Of a DNA stretch of 64,000 nucleotides, positions 44,461 to 52,701 are shown piece by piece (positions within the stretch are counted from its first letter, which is position 1; every line of letters starts with the position of its first letter). This DNA comes from Mesorhizobium sp. B2-4-3 (GTDB taxonomy: Bacteria > Pseudomonadota > Alphaproteobacteria > Rhizobiales > Rhizobiaceae): contig NZ_VFVL01000022.1 of assembly GCF_006442815.1 (NCBI RefSeq), positions 34,237 through 98,236 on the forward strand, given 5' to 3'. The translations under genes and the position numbers were made by a program. The notes below the pieces were generated by a model. It was not told the origin of the DNA. It saw only the letters and a list, made by a program, of their open reading frames with translations, and did no database searches.

Positions 44461-45609
44461 ATGTTTAATCGGGTGACGATGAATCGCTCTTCGCCAGCAA
44501 CCGTTTCGCGCCGCATCTTCATGGCTCGGTTGGGCGGCCTCGCTGCCGCCGGCGTCTTTCCGCGCGCGGCCTTCGGCCAGACCGGAAAGCGCATCCAGCC
44601 GATCGACGCCACCTTCCTCTTCATCGCCGATATCCATGCCTGCCGCATGGCGGGCGGGCTCAGCCCTCATTGCCTGCAGGAAGGCAAGACCGATGCAGCG
44701 CTTTTGCGCAACGTCGCGGCCCTGAACGCGATTGCGGACAAGAGGTGGCCGGCCGAGATCGACGGCGTTTCCACCGGCCTGCATTCGGCCGGCACCCGCA
44801 TCGGCACGCCGCTCGGCCTCGTTACCGGCGGCGACATCACCGACGATGGCGGCGGCCAGGTCACCGAGCCCAGCGAAGGCACGCAGCTTCTGCAGTTCTC
44901 TCAGCGCTATCAGGAAGGCGTCGGGCCGGACCGCGTCCACATTCCGGTCTATGTCGGGCTGGGCAACCACGATCTCGACCAGAACGGTTCGCCGCCGCAT
45001 GTCGATTGGTATCGCCGCGAGCTGCGCGACTATGTCGAGGTCAACCATCGCCCCGGCGTGTTCTTCAAGCCGCCGGTGCCGGCGACCGAATATGACGTCG
45101 ATACCGACTGCTATTCCTGGGACTGGGGCGGGCTGCATCTTATCCAGACACACCGCTTCGCCGGCGACACCGGCCATGGCGCGCCAAGCAGCCTGCCCTG
45201 GCTGAAGCAGGACCTCGCCACCTATGCCGGCGACGGCCGGCCAGTCGTCCTGTTCCAGCACTATGGCTGGGACACTTTCTCGACCGAGCGCTGGGATCCG
45301 GTGAAACGCACCTATGATGACGACGGCTCCGGCCGTCCGCACTGGTGGGGCGAGGCCGACCGCCAGGCGCTGCTGGCCGCGATCAAGGGCTACAATGTGA
45401 TTGCCGTCTTCCACGGCCACCAGCACCAAGTGCCGATGATCTACCAGCGCGACGGCCTCGATCTCATCAAGCCGAAGGCGGCCTATATGGGCGGCTTCGC
45501 GCTGGCGCGCGTGACGGCCGACAACATGGACGTGGTGCTGGGCGAAGCGGCCGGCGACCATGGCGAGATCGTCTTCACCAACGCCTTTGCCAAGCAATTC
45601 CAGACATGA
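44461..45609 (+). CDS. TAT-exported metallophosphoesterase
   Basis: 382 residues. A twin-arginine signal (SRRIFMARLGG around residues 16-26, then a hydrophobic core and AFG) predicts folded export. Calcineurin-type metal motifs follow: IADIHA, GGDITDDG, GNHDLD, VLFQHYG and GHQHQ. Such enzymes hydrolyse phosphomonoesters or diesters; the substrate is unknown. Second ATG at 44479 is an alternative start. Confidence 0.85.
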   Translation: MFNRVTMNRSSPATVSRRIFMARLGGLAAAGVFPRAAFGQTGKRIQPIDATFLFIADIHACRMAGGLSPHCLQEGKTDAALLRNVAALNAIADKRWPAEIDGVSTGLHSAGTRIGTPLGLVTGGDITDDGGGQVTEPSEGTQLLQFSQRYQEGVGPDRVHIPVYVGLGNHDLDQNGSPPHVDWYRRELRDYVEVNHRPGVFFKPPVPATEYDVDTDCYSWDWGGLHLIQTHRFAGDTGHGAPSSLPWLKQDLATYAGDGRPVVLFQHYGWDTFSTERWDPVKRTYDDDGSGRPHWWGEADRQALLAAIKGYNVIAVFHGHQHQVPMIYQRDGLDLIKPKAAYMGGFALARVTADNMDVVLGEAAGDHGEIVFTNAFAKQFQT

Positions 45610-45632
45610 AAAGGCCGCCTCGCGGCGGCCTC
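45608..45632 (-). terminator. Terminator after the csbD-like gene
   Basis: 8-bp stem AGGCCGCC / GGCGGCCT with a 4-base loop; on the minus strand it is followed by TTTTC. It lies between the convergent phosphoesterase and CsbD genes. Confidence 0.7.
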
Positions 45633-45665
45633 CATGTCCTGTCGTCAAGGCAGGCGGCTGAGAGG

Positions 45666-45845
45666 TCAGAACGCCCTTTTGACCTTGTCCTTCACGTCGC
45701 CATAGGCCTTCTGCACCTTGCCGGCGAGCTTGTCGGCAGCGCCTTCGACCTGGGTCCGCCGGTTGCCGGTGGCCTTGCCGGCCGCCTGCTTGACCGAACC
45801 CTTCATTTGCTTGGCAAGACCGGCGACCTGATCCCTGTTCACCAT
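45666..45845 (-). CDS. CsbD-family stress protein
   Basis: 59 residues. The CsbD pattern is plain: KQMKGSVKQAAGKATGN, then QVEGAADKLAGKVQKAYGDVKD. Small charged, flexible general-stress protein. ATG at 45845 with AGGAGA upstream. A textbook EcfG-type promoter precedes it, and a terminator follows, making a single-gene stress unit. Confidence 0.9.
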   Translation of the reverse strand: MVNRDQVAGLAKQMKGSVKQAAGKATGNRRTQVEGAADKLAGKVQKAYGDVKDKVKRAF

Positions 45846-45905
45846 GCGCGCATCTCCTGGGTCTGGATAGGAAGCTGGACACGAGAACCCGCATCCGGGT
45901 CTGAC

Positions 45906-45930
45906 AACGTGCTGGAGCGGTTTGGGTTCC
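45906..45930 (-). promoter_or_regulatory. EcfG-type general stress promoter of the CsbD gene
   Basis: On the minus strand: GGAAC, 16-base spacer, CGTT, an exact match to the alphaproteobacterial EcfG consensus, about 60 bases before the start codon. Confidence 0.8.
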
Positions 45931-46031
45931 AGGCCGCGGCGATCTCTTTCGCGGTGCGGTTGCATCGGACAAGGCAATGCGGTTAGGGTTCGCCGCGGCT
46001 GCGGGAGAGGGCAGCCGAGGGGGAAGCGGGT

Positions 46032-47468
46032 TTGCGTTTTCGTGTGGCCTTTGTCGCAGTCTTGATGGTCGTTGCCGGCTGCGTCGCCGACGATGTCGGA
46101 CCGATCAACACGCTGGCCAGGGAAGTCGGCCACCCTTCGCCCACCTACATCCCCGATCCAGCCGATGACGGCTCGACCGTCGTCGGGCTGGCGTTCTCCG
46201 GCGGCGGCACCCGCGCCGCTGCTTTCTCCTACGGCGTGTTGCAGGCGCTCGACGACGTCGTCATCGACGAACGGCCCAAACGCCGCACGCTGGTCGACGA
46301 CATCAGGATGATTTCGGGCGCCTCGGGAGGCGCCGTCGCCGCCGCCTATTTCGGCTACAAGGGCAGGGACGGTTACCGGGATTTTCGCGGACGCTTCCTG
46401 ACCCAGAATGCTGAGGCCGACCTCAGGACATCGTTCTCGCCGGTCAACTTCGTCCGCGCCTATTATGGCGGGGTCAACGACCGCAGCGGTTTCGCTAGAT
46501 GGCTGAACGACCATCTGTTCGACGGGGCGACCTTCAAGGCCCTACACAGGCCGAAGGGGCCGATCGTCTGGATCAACGCTTCAGACATCTACAATCGCAC
46601 GCCGTTCCTCTTCACCTACGACACCTTCGCCGCCCTGTGCAGCGACCTCGACAAGGTGCGGATCGCCGACGCGGTCGCGGCATCGGCCGCCGTGCCGATC
46701 GTCTTCGCGCCGATCGTGGTCTCGGCGACCAGTCCCCATTGTGGTTACCGCAGGCCGCAATGGCTGAGTGAGGCGCTGGCCGACCGCAACGCGTCGCTGC
46801 GGCTCAAGGCCTACGCCAGCGCGCTCGATTCCTACCAGAATGCCGATCCGCTCGACTACGTGAAGCTGCTCGATGGCGGCCTGACCGACAATATCGGCGT
46901 CACCGGCTTCACGCTTGAGCGCTCCGCCGCGGGTACGCCTTACGGGCCGCTGTCGCCCTCGGCCGCGGTGCGCCTGACGACGCTGATTTTCATCGTCGTC
47001 GATGCCGGCAGCGACAGCGACGTGAGCTGGGCGAAATCCCTGCATGGACCAAAGGCTTCCGAGCTCTTGGACGCCGTGACCAGCACCACGCTGGCCGCCT
47101 CCGTGCGCGACGAATTCGATGCGCTGAAGCTCGCCGTCTCGCAGTGGAAGGGCGAACTGGTGCGCTATCGCTGCGGGTTGCCGGCCTCCACCGTTTCCGC
47201 CTATCGCGGTTCGGCTGCCGGCTGGAACTGCCGCGACGTCCGCCTTGTGGTCCAGTACCTGTCTTTCGCCGATGTCGACCCGGCGATGCAGGGGAAGCTC
47301 AACGAAATTCCAACCAGGCTGAGGCTGCCGGTGGAGCAAGTCGATCTGGCGATCGAGGCCGGCCGCAAGGCGCTGGAGGTCAACCCCGACATAAAAGCGG
47401 CGGTCGCCGCCATCCAGGGCCGCGCCGGCGTCAGGCCGTCGGCGATCACGACGGCCGAAGCGGATTGA
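46032..47468 (+). CDS. Patatin-like phospholipase lipoprotein
   Basis: 478 residues from a TTG. Signal peptide with lipobox VAGC (Cys ~17) predicts outer-membrane or periplasmic anchoring. The patatin motifs are present: oxyanion GLAFSGGGTRAAAFS, nucleophile Ser in ISGASGGAV, and the Asp of LLDGGLTDN. Likely hydrolyses phospholipids or lipid esters. The start codon is uncommon; GGGGGAAG lies upstream. Next gene follows 18 bases later. Confidence 0.85.
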   Translation: MRFRVAFVAVLMVVAGCVADDVGPINTLAREVGHPSPTYIPDPADDGSTVVGLAFSGGGTRAAAFSYGVLQALDDVVIDERPKRRTLVDDIRMISGASGGAVAAAYFGYKGRDGYRDFRGRFLTQNAEADLRTSFSPVNFVRAYYGGVNDRSGFARWLNDHLFDGATFKALHRPKGPIVWINASDIYNRTPFLFTYDTFAALCSDLDKVRIADAVAASAAVPIVFAPIVVSATSPHCGYRRPQWLSEALADRNASLRLKAYASALDSYQNADPLDYVKLLDGGLTDNIGVTGFTLERSAAGTPYGPLSPSAAVRLTTLIFIVVDAGSDSDVSWAKSLHGPKASELLDAVTSTTLAASVRDEFDALKLAVSQWKGELVRYRCGLPASTVSAYRGSAAGWNCRDVRLVVQYLSFADVDPAMQGKLNEIPTRLRLPVEQVDLAIEAGRKALEVNPDIKAAVAAIQGRAGVRPSAITTAEAD

Positions 47469-47486
47469 CATCATCAGGAGACGGTC

Positions 47487-48146
47487 TTGGCGGAATTCAC
47501 CCTCTATATCGGCAACAAGTGCTTTTCCTCCTGGTCGCTCAGGCCATGGGTGGCGATGAAGCACTTGGAGATCCCTTTCGAGGAGGGCTTCGTGCGGCTG
47601 CGCACGCCGCAGACGGCAGCCAACCTCGCCAAGGTGTCGCCGACCGGCCTGGTGCCGGTTTTGAATCATAAGGGCAGGATCGTCTGGGAAACGCTTGCCA
47701 TCCTTGAATATCTTGCTGACCTCTATCCCGGGAAAAAGCTCTGGCCGGAAGACCTCGGCGCCCGTCAACTGGCGCGCTCGGTGGCGACCGAGATGCATTC
47801 CGGCTTCCGCGAGGTGCGCTACGGCTGGCCGATGAATCTGCGCCGGCCGAAATCCCACAAGCCGCTCGATGCCGAGGGCGAGGCGCAGCGGGCGAGGATC
47901 GAAGCGATCTGGCGTCGGTGCCGCGAGCAATATGGCCAGGGCGGTCCCTTCCTGTTCGGCCATTTCACCGCGGCCGACGCCATGTATGCGCCGGTGGTGA
48001 CGCGCTTCGACACTTATGGCGGTGAGCTGGCGCCCGTCACCCGCGCCTATGTCGATGCGGTGTTGGCGACTCCCGCGATGCGTCACTGGTATGCGGAAGC
48101 GGCGAAGGAGCCCTGGCCGGAGCCCGGACCGCACGAACAGGATTGA
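47487..48146 (+). CDS. Glutathione S-transferase
   Basis: 219 residues from a TTG with AGGAGA upstream. The N-terminal thioredoxin-like domain has LYIGNKCFSSWSLRPW with Ser/Cys near the usual catalytic site and VPVLNHKGRIVWETLAILEYLAD for glutathione binding; the helical C-terminal domain follows. Detoxification or other thioether chemistry; substrate unknown. Confidence 0.85.
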   Translation: MAEFTLYIGNKCFSSWSLRPWVAMKHLEIPFEEGFVRLRTPQTAANLAKVSPTGLVPVLNHKGRIVWETLAILEYLADLYPGKKLWPEDLGARQLARSVATEMHSGFREVRYGWPMNLRRPKSHKPLDAEGEAQRARIEAIWRRCREQYGQGGPFLFGHFTAADAMYAPVVTRFDTYGGELAPVTRAYVDAVLATPAMRHWYAEAAKEPWPEPGPHEQD

Positions 48147-48250
48147 TCGCGACCGGGTCGGCAAATTGCGTCAACTGCTCTGATGGGGGACTTCAAGCCT
48201 TGGCGGCGCGGCCTATGTGAAGGAGCGGGCCGGGCTCCTGGAGATTTCTC

Positions 48251-49006
48251 ATGACATCCGCAAATTCAACACCCACGGGCAAGGTTGCGCTCGTCACTGG
48301 CGCCTCGTCCGGCATCGGCGAGGCTACCGCCGCAGCTCTTGCCGCGTCCGGCGCGAAAGTCGCGGTCGCCGCCCGTCGTGCCGATCGCCTCGAGGCACTG
48401 GTTGCCCGCATCGAACAGGCGGGCGGCGAGGCACTCGCGATCGAAGCCGACATTGCCAAGGCCGGCGACATTGTCGCGATGGTCGACAAGGTCGTATCCG
48501 AATGGGGACGGCTCGACATCCTCGTCAACAATGCCGGCGTCATGCTGCTTGCCCCCGCGGCTGAAGCCGATCTCGACGACTGGCGCCAGATGATCGAGCT
48601 CAACCTGATCGGCCTGATGGCGACGACCAAGGCGGCGCTGCCGCACCTGAAGGCTTCAAAGGGCCATATCGTCAATGTCTCCTCGGTGGCCGGCCGCGTG
48701 GCCAATCCGGGCGCGACCGGTTACGCGGCGACCAAATTCGGCGTGGTGGCCTTCTCGGAGTCGCTGCGCCGGGAGGTCTTTGCCGACAAGGTGCGCGTCA
48801 CCGTCATCGAGCCAGGCCTGGTGCGCACCGAACTCGGCGATCACATCACCAACGCGGAATTGAAAGCCGGACTCGAACACCGTCTCGCCACGATGGAAGC
48901 ACTGACCGCCGAGGATATCGCGAACGCCATTTTCTATGCCGTCAGCCAGCCGCCAAGGGTCAACGTCAACGAGATACTTATCCGTCCGACCGACCAGGAA
49001 CGGTGA
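48251..49006 (+). CDS. Short-chain dehydrogenase/reductase
   Basis: 251 residues, complete classical SDR: cofactor motif TGASSGIG at ~17-24, NNAG at ~92, catalytic Ser in NVSSVAG, and GYAATKFG (Tyr-x-x-x-Lys) at ~157. ARR after the second strand favours NADP. Substrate unknown. The downstream YciI gene begins 9 bases later, so they form an operon. Confidence 0.9.
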   Translation: MTSANSTPTGKVALVTGASSGIGEATAAALAASGAKVAVAARRADRLEALVARIEQAGGEALAIEADIAKAGDIVAMVDKVVSEWGRLDILVNNAGVMLLAPAAEADLDDWRQMIELNLIGLMATTKAALPHLKASKGHIVNVSSVAGRVANPGATGYAATKFGVVAFSESLRREVFADKVRVTVIEPGLVRTELGDHITNAELKAGLEHRLATMEALTAEDIANAIFYAVSQPPRVNVNEILIRPTDQER

Positions 49007-49015
49007 TCAGGACCG

Positions 49016-49345
49016 ATGGCCAGCAATGAAGCTCCGGGTGAAGCGGCGGCGTCAAAAATCTTCCATTGCCGGTTGATCCCGCCGTGGCCGGATTTCGCCT
49101 TCACCGTGACGGAGGAGGAAAAGGTACTGATGGGCCGGCATGCCGACTATCTCCGCGAGAAGCTGCGCGAAGGTGTCATGATCATGGCTGGTCCGGTCGC
49201 CGATCCGGCCGGCCCGTGGGGGCTGCTGATCCTGCGTGCCGGCAGCGAAGCCGAGGCGAGGCCCGTGACCGATGGCGACCCGGTGTCGAGATCGGGCCTC
49301 GGCTTCCGCTATGAAATCCTGCCGATGTTGAGCGTGATCATGTAG
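49016..49345 (+). CDS. YciI-family protein
   Basis: 109 residues. YciI fold signs: a strand with KIFHCRLIPPWPDFA, EEEKVLMGRHADYLREKLREG, and MIMAGPVADPAGPWGLLIL. The family is dimeric and related to ferredoxin-like domains; the role is unknown. Co-transcribed with the SDR. A strong terminator follows. Confidence 0.8.
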   Translation: MASNEAPGEAAASKIFHCRLIPPWPDFAFTVTEEEKVLMGRHADYLREKLREGVMIMAGPVADPAGPWGLLILRAGSEAEARPVTDGDPVSRSGLGFRYEILPMLSVIM

Positions 49346-49354
49346 GTGGCACAC

Positions 49355-49402
49355 AAAAAGAACGCCCCTCGCGCGTTTTATGGCGCGGGAGGCGTTCTTT
49401 TT
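49355..49402. terminator. Bidirectional terminator after the SDR-YciI operon
   Basis: Outer stem AAAAAGAACGCC / GGCGTTCTTTTT with an inner CGCGC / GCGCG-type hairpin. The A and T runs at both ends allow termination in either direction. Confidence 0.8.
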
Positions 49403-49773
49403 GTCAACCTTTCCGAGATTTCTCCCTGAACTGCTGACCGTACCCCAATGCGCGGATGCCGAAATGGTTCCCGCCCATCGCAATTTATTTGGAATCCGGC
49501 ACTCTAGAACCGAATTCAGCCTTGCCGGTGGCCACGGAGGTACCGGCGCCGATAGACAGCGAGACGAGGGTCAGGTCGTTGCCTGCCCCTTTTTCGGTTT
49601 CGGTCAGTGAATTGTGCGCCGCAGGTCGATTTGGATGTGCTAAGCACCGCCCCAGAAAATTGAATGCTCCAGACCAGGTGAATATTTTGTCCCTCACTTC
49701 CAAGATACAAACCGACTTGAAGCCACAAGGCGGTCAGGCTGAATCGCTTTTCAGCAAGACTCGGACCCAGTCG
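49403..49773. other. Gene-free gap upstream of the small-protein cluster
   Basis: About 370 bases with open frames of low quality in both strands and no clear domain. It should hold the promoter of the 49774-50909 cluster; I found no definite boxes. Confidence 0.35.
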
Positions 49774-49923
49774 ATGTCGCTCGGCCGCATCATCTCCGAA
49801 CAGGATGCGGTCAACCAGGCCCGCGAGGCCAAGACCGCGCGGCTTCGCGAACTGCGCCTGGAAAAGGAAGCCGAAGAGAGCGCGGCAGCCGCTGTCGCGC
49901 CCAAGCGTGCGGGCAAACGCTGA
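49774..49923 (+). CDS. 49-residue helical protein, first of a small-protein cluster
   Basis: 49 residues, highly charged and helical (REAKTARLRELRLEKEAEES), with an Ala/Lys-rich tail. ATG at 49774 begins the coherent part. TGA overlaps the next ATG by one base. The function is not known. Confidence 0.5.
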   Translation: MSLGRIISEQDAVNQAREAKTARLRELRLEKEAEESAAAAVAPKRAGKR

Positions 49924-50330
49924 TGGCCACCAAGCGCGTGCCATCAACGCCGATCGCCGCCGATGCGACCATCGCCGACATGGTCGAAACCCTTGACAAG
50001 CCGGTCGAATATGTTCGCCGCGTGCTGGAAAAGCTGGAACGCTGCAAGCGCGCCCATGGCGATGCCCAGGTGCGGGTCGGCGTACGAGGCCGGGCCGAAG
50101 CGCCGAATTATCTGATCGAATATGTGCGGGAAGACGCCAAGACCCGCGAGCGGACGACGCATCAGGATGCTGCCTACAGCGGCAGCACGCATCGTGAGCT
50201 GGCGCCGCACCACATCGAGGCAGCCGCGAACTGGTCGCCCGAGGAAATGAACATCACGGCGGTCTCGGCGCTGATCGGCCGCTTGCGCAACCCGAATGCG
50301 CCATCATCGCGCTTTTCTGACGAGGACTGA
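49923..50330 (+). CDS. Conserved hypothetical protein of the small-protein cluster
   Basis: 135 residues. Segment AADATIADMVETLDKPVEYVRRVLEKLERCK suggests a helical domain; the centre (RVGVRGRAEAPNYLIEYVRED) is strand-like and basic. No family was recognised and there is no signal or membrane segment. Coupled to the preceding gene by the TGATG overlap. Confidence 0.65.
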   Translation: MATKRVPSTPIAADATIADMVETLDKPVEYVRRVLEKLERCKRAHGDAQVRVGVRGRAEAPNYLIEYVREDAKTRERTTHQDAAYSGSTHRELAPHHIEAAANWSPEEMNITAVSALIGRLRNPNAPSSRFSDED

Positions 50331-50331
50331 C

Positions 50332-50490
50332 ATGGCCATAAAATTCTCCACCAAGGACCAGCCGGCAGCTCCGTCCGCCACTGCCAAGCCAGCCAAGCCG
50401 GCGGCGAAGCCGGATGCGTCCGCAGAGGTTGCGACCGATCTGTTCAAGTCGCCGGCCGAAGCGCCGGCGCGCAAGATCAGGAAGAAGTAG
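50332..50490 (+). CDS. Lys/Ala/Pro-rich small protein
   Basis: 52 residues, rich in Lys, Ala and Pro, ending KIRKK. The low-complexity basic character resembles histone-like tails, but nothing more can be inferred. Starts 1 base after the previous stop. Confidence 0.5.
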   Translation: MAIKFSTKDQPAAPSATAKPAKPAAKPDASAEVATDLFKSPAEAPARKIRKK

Positions 50491-50495
50491 CGCCC

Positions 50496-50909
50496 TTGCC
50501 GCAGGACGCCGGTCGCACAGCCGGGCCGCTCGGGCTGCCCGGTCAGTCCTTTGCGTCTGTCGACGAGGATGCCGGCGCGGTCGCCGTGTTCGATTGCCAG
50601 AGCTGCGGTGCCTGCTGTTCCTATTCGGCCGACTGGCCGCGTTTTTCGACCGAGGAGGACGAGCAGCTCGACCGCATTCCGGAAAAATTTGTATCGGTCG
50701 ACCTCTCCGGCATGCGTTGCGAAGGCGTGCGGTGCTCGGCGCTCACCGGCGAGGTGGGTAAGCACACGGCCTGCGGCATCTACGAGCTGCGCCCCGACGT
50801 CTGCCGCGCCTGCATGCCCGGCGGCGACGACTGCCTGATGGCGAGGGCGGCGCATGGGCTCGAACTGCCTATCTCCCCCCTTGTGGGGGTTGAGGACTGG
50901 TCCGCGTAG
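50496..50909 (+). CDS. YkgJ-type cysteine cluster protein
   Basis: 137 residues from a TTG. The zinc/iron-chelating cluster is visible: FDCQSCGACCSYSADWPRF, MRCEGVRCSAL, and TACGIYELRPDVCRACMPGGDDC, matching the YkgJ (PF03692) spacing. The last ~13 residues after LEL are encoded by a family B repeat, so the native C-terminus was probably different. The start is 5 bases after the preceding gene. Confidence 0.7.
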   Translation: MPQDAGRTAGPLGLPGQSFASVDEDAGAVAVFDCQSCGACCSYSADWPRFSTEEDEQLDRIPEKFVSVDLSGMRCEGVRCSALTGEVGKHTACGIYELRPDVCRACMPGGDDCLMARAAHGLELPISPLVGVEDWSA

Positions 50910-50998
50910 CGGACGCGAAGCCAATTGCTTGGCTTTGCGACGCGTTCCTTCGCGCCCCCTCTGGCCTGCCGACCATCTTCCCCACATGGGGGAGATCA
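50871..50998. repeat. Inverted repeat, family B, copy 2 (overlaps CDS end)
   Basis: Left arm ATCTCCCCCCTTGTGGGGG, right arm GCGCCCCCTCTGGCCTGCC... to CATGGGGGAGAT, diverged from copies at 29200 and 59302. It covers the last codons of the YkgJ-type gene. Confidence 0.7.
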
Positions 50999-51069
50999 AG
51001 CTCTCCGCCGCTTGCCGACACCCATTCCTCCCGGTACCTTCCCGCCGGGCAAGGCTGCGGAGGAAATCC

Positions 51070-51681
51070 ATGAGCATCGAATTCCTGTTGACGTCGCTGA
51101 TCATCGTGGCCTCGCCGGGCACCGGCGTCCTTTACACGCTGAGCGCCGGCCTCTCGCGCGGCGCGCGCGCTTCAATTATCGCCGCTTTCGCCTGCACGCT
51201 GGGCATCATCCCGCATATGGCGGCCGCGATCACCGGCCTCGCAGCGGTGCTGCATACAAGCGCCGTCGCCTTCGAGACGCTGAAATATCTCGGCGTCGCC
51301 TATCTGCTCTACATGGCCTGGAACACGTTGAAGGAAAAAGGCGGCCTCAGCATCGACGAGGACGCAGCGCCGCGCTCGACTGCCAGGACCATCACCTCCG
51401 GCGTCCTGGTCAACATCCTCAACCCGAAACTATCGATCTTCTTCTTCGCGTTCCTGCCGCAATTCGTCAGCACCAACGAGCCGCATGCGCTGCCCAAGAT
51501 GCTGGAGCTCTCCGGCGTCTTCATGCTGATGACCTTCGTCGTCTTCGCCATCTATGGTGTGTTCGCGGCGTCGGTGCGCAGCCACATCGTGTCGCGGCCG
51601 AAAGTGCTGACCTGGATGCGCCGCAGCTTTGCCGCCGCCTTCGTCATGCTCGGCGCCAAGCTGGCGCTTGCCGATCGGTAG
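51070..51681 (+). CDS. LysE/RhtB-family amino acid exporter
   Basis: 203 residues, six hydrophobic helices. The family motif near the N-terminus (IIVASPGTGVLYTLSAGLSRG) and VNILNPKLSIFFFAFLPQFV are present. Exports amino acids or derivatives; the substrate is unknown. ATG at 51070 with AGGAAA upstream. Confidence 0.9.
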   Translation: MSIEFLLTSLIIVASPGTGVLYTLSAGLSRGARASIIAAFACTLGIIPHMAAAITGLAAVLHTSAVAFETLKYLGVAYLLYMAWNTLKEKGGLSIDEDAAPRSTARTITSGVLVNILNPKLSIFFFAFLPQFVSTNEPHALPKMLELSGVFMLMTFVVFAIYGVFAASVRSHIVSRPKVLTWMRRSFAAAFVMLGAKLALADR

Positions 51682-51804
51682 CCCTTGAGCGCCAGCCCTC
51701 TACATAGCCCATGGTCGAGCCTCGGGGGAGCTTTGGGTTGATGAGGCTCGAGAGATCCAGAAATCCGAATAAGGCCGGAAATCCGAGTAAGAAAGGCGGT
51801 CGCA

Positions 51805-52203
51805 ATGACGCTTGAATGCATCAATCCCCAGGATCTACCCAGGCCCGACACATACAGCCAAGTCGTCGTGGCGAAGGGTACCAGGCTGATATTTATCGCC
51901 GGCCAGGAATCTGAAGACCTAAACGGCAAGCTCGTCGGCGAAGGCGATTTCACGGCTCAAACGCGCCAGGTGTTCGCCAATCTCGGTCGGGCTATTGCCG
52001 CCGCAGGCGCCCGTCCCAACGACGTGGCGAAGATCATGATCTACGTCGTCGGCTACCGGCTCAATGACCATTACCCGATCATCGACGCGGCCCGCGTCAC
52101 CCTGTTCGGGGACCACAAGCCGGCCAACGTCGTGTTGGGAGTAGCCAGCCTGTCGCCTGGATATCTGATCGAGGTCGATGCGGTTGCGGTGGTCGACGCT
52201 TAA
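51805..52203 (+). CDS. RidA-family protein
   Basis: 132 residues. Family core FIAGQ, FTAQTRQVFANLGRAIAAAGA and a late segment PGYLIEVDAVAVV. RidA proteins hydrolyse reactive enamine/imine intermediates; the catalytic Arg of true RidA (usually near residue 105) is not evident here, so it may belong to another subgroup. Convergent with the next gene; stops overlap by 4 bases. Confidence 0.8.
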   Translation: MTLECINPQDLPRPDTYSQVVVAKGTRLIFIAGQESEDLNGKLVGEGDFTAQTRQVFANLGRAIAAAGARPNDVAKIMIYVVGYRLNDHYPIIDAARVTLFGDHKPANVVLGVASLSPGYLIEVDAVAVVDA

Positions 52204-52586
52204 CCTTTCACATAGCCCATCGCCTCGACGATTTGGCCATCGGCGACACGCATCAGGTTGACGCCGCGCAGCGACCTGCCGTCGGCCATCCAGAAGCGCC
52301 AGCGGATCGTGGCGCGGTCGCCGGCGACGAACGTCTCTTCGATGTCGAACCGCGTGCCGGGTCCGGTGGCGATCGCCGACCACAATTCGACGCAGGCGGC
52401 CTTGCCGGTGCGGCGGGCGCCATCCGGCGCCGGCGTCGTGTTCTCGATCACGCAGTCCTGTGCCACCAATTCGTTCAGTGCGGACGGGTCGTGGCGCTGG
52501 AAGACGTCGTTGTAGCGCCGCATGATTTCCGCCGTTTCGGCGGAGCGCTTGGCCGTGTCGATGTCGATGATCAATTCCTGGGTCAT
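52200..52586 (-). CDS. SnoaL-like (NTF2 fold) protein
   Basis: 128 residues with the SnoaL/NTF2-like pattern: RYNDVFQRHDPSALNELVAQDCVIE, then TRFDIEETFVAGDRATIRWRF and a closing GQIVEAMGYVKG. Could be a polyketide-cyclase-like or limonene-epoxide-like enzyme. Tandem operators in front of it suggest control by the divergent TetR protein. Confidence 0.8.
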   Translation of the reverse strand: MTQELIIDIDTAKRSAETAEIMRRYNDVFQRHDPSALNELVAQDCVIENTTPAPDGARRTGKAACVELWSAIATGPGTRFDIEETFVAGDRATIRWRFWMADGRSLRGVNLMRVADGQIVEAMGYVKG

Positions 52587-52602
52587 TGGATTTTCCTCCT
52601 AA

Positions 52603-52643
52603 TATGTAGACCGATTTACATATTATGTAGACCGATTGTCATA
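52603..52643. promoter_or_regulatory. Tandem TetR operators between SnoaL and TetR genes
   Basis: Two 20-bp sites (52603-52622 and 52624-52643) sharing TATGTAGACCGATT, each with palindromic ends (TATGTA / TACATA in the first; TATG / CATA in the second). Centre spacing 21 bp, two helical turns. Confidence 0.8.
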
Positions 52644-52701
52644 TTTGGGGCAAGTCTTATAATGCGCACTCCTGACAGAGGTTGACATTCGAGAGGTCGA
52701 C

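Noticed and set aside
49441..49475. GGGAAC-N16 motif on the minus strand
   Set aside because: The second box reads CATTGGG rather than CATCCAA and no minus-strand gene follows.
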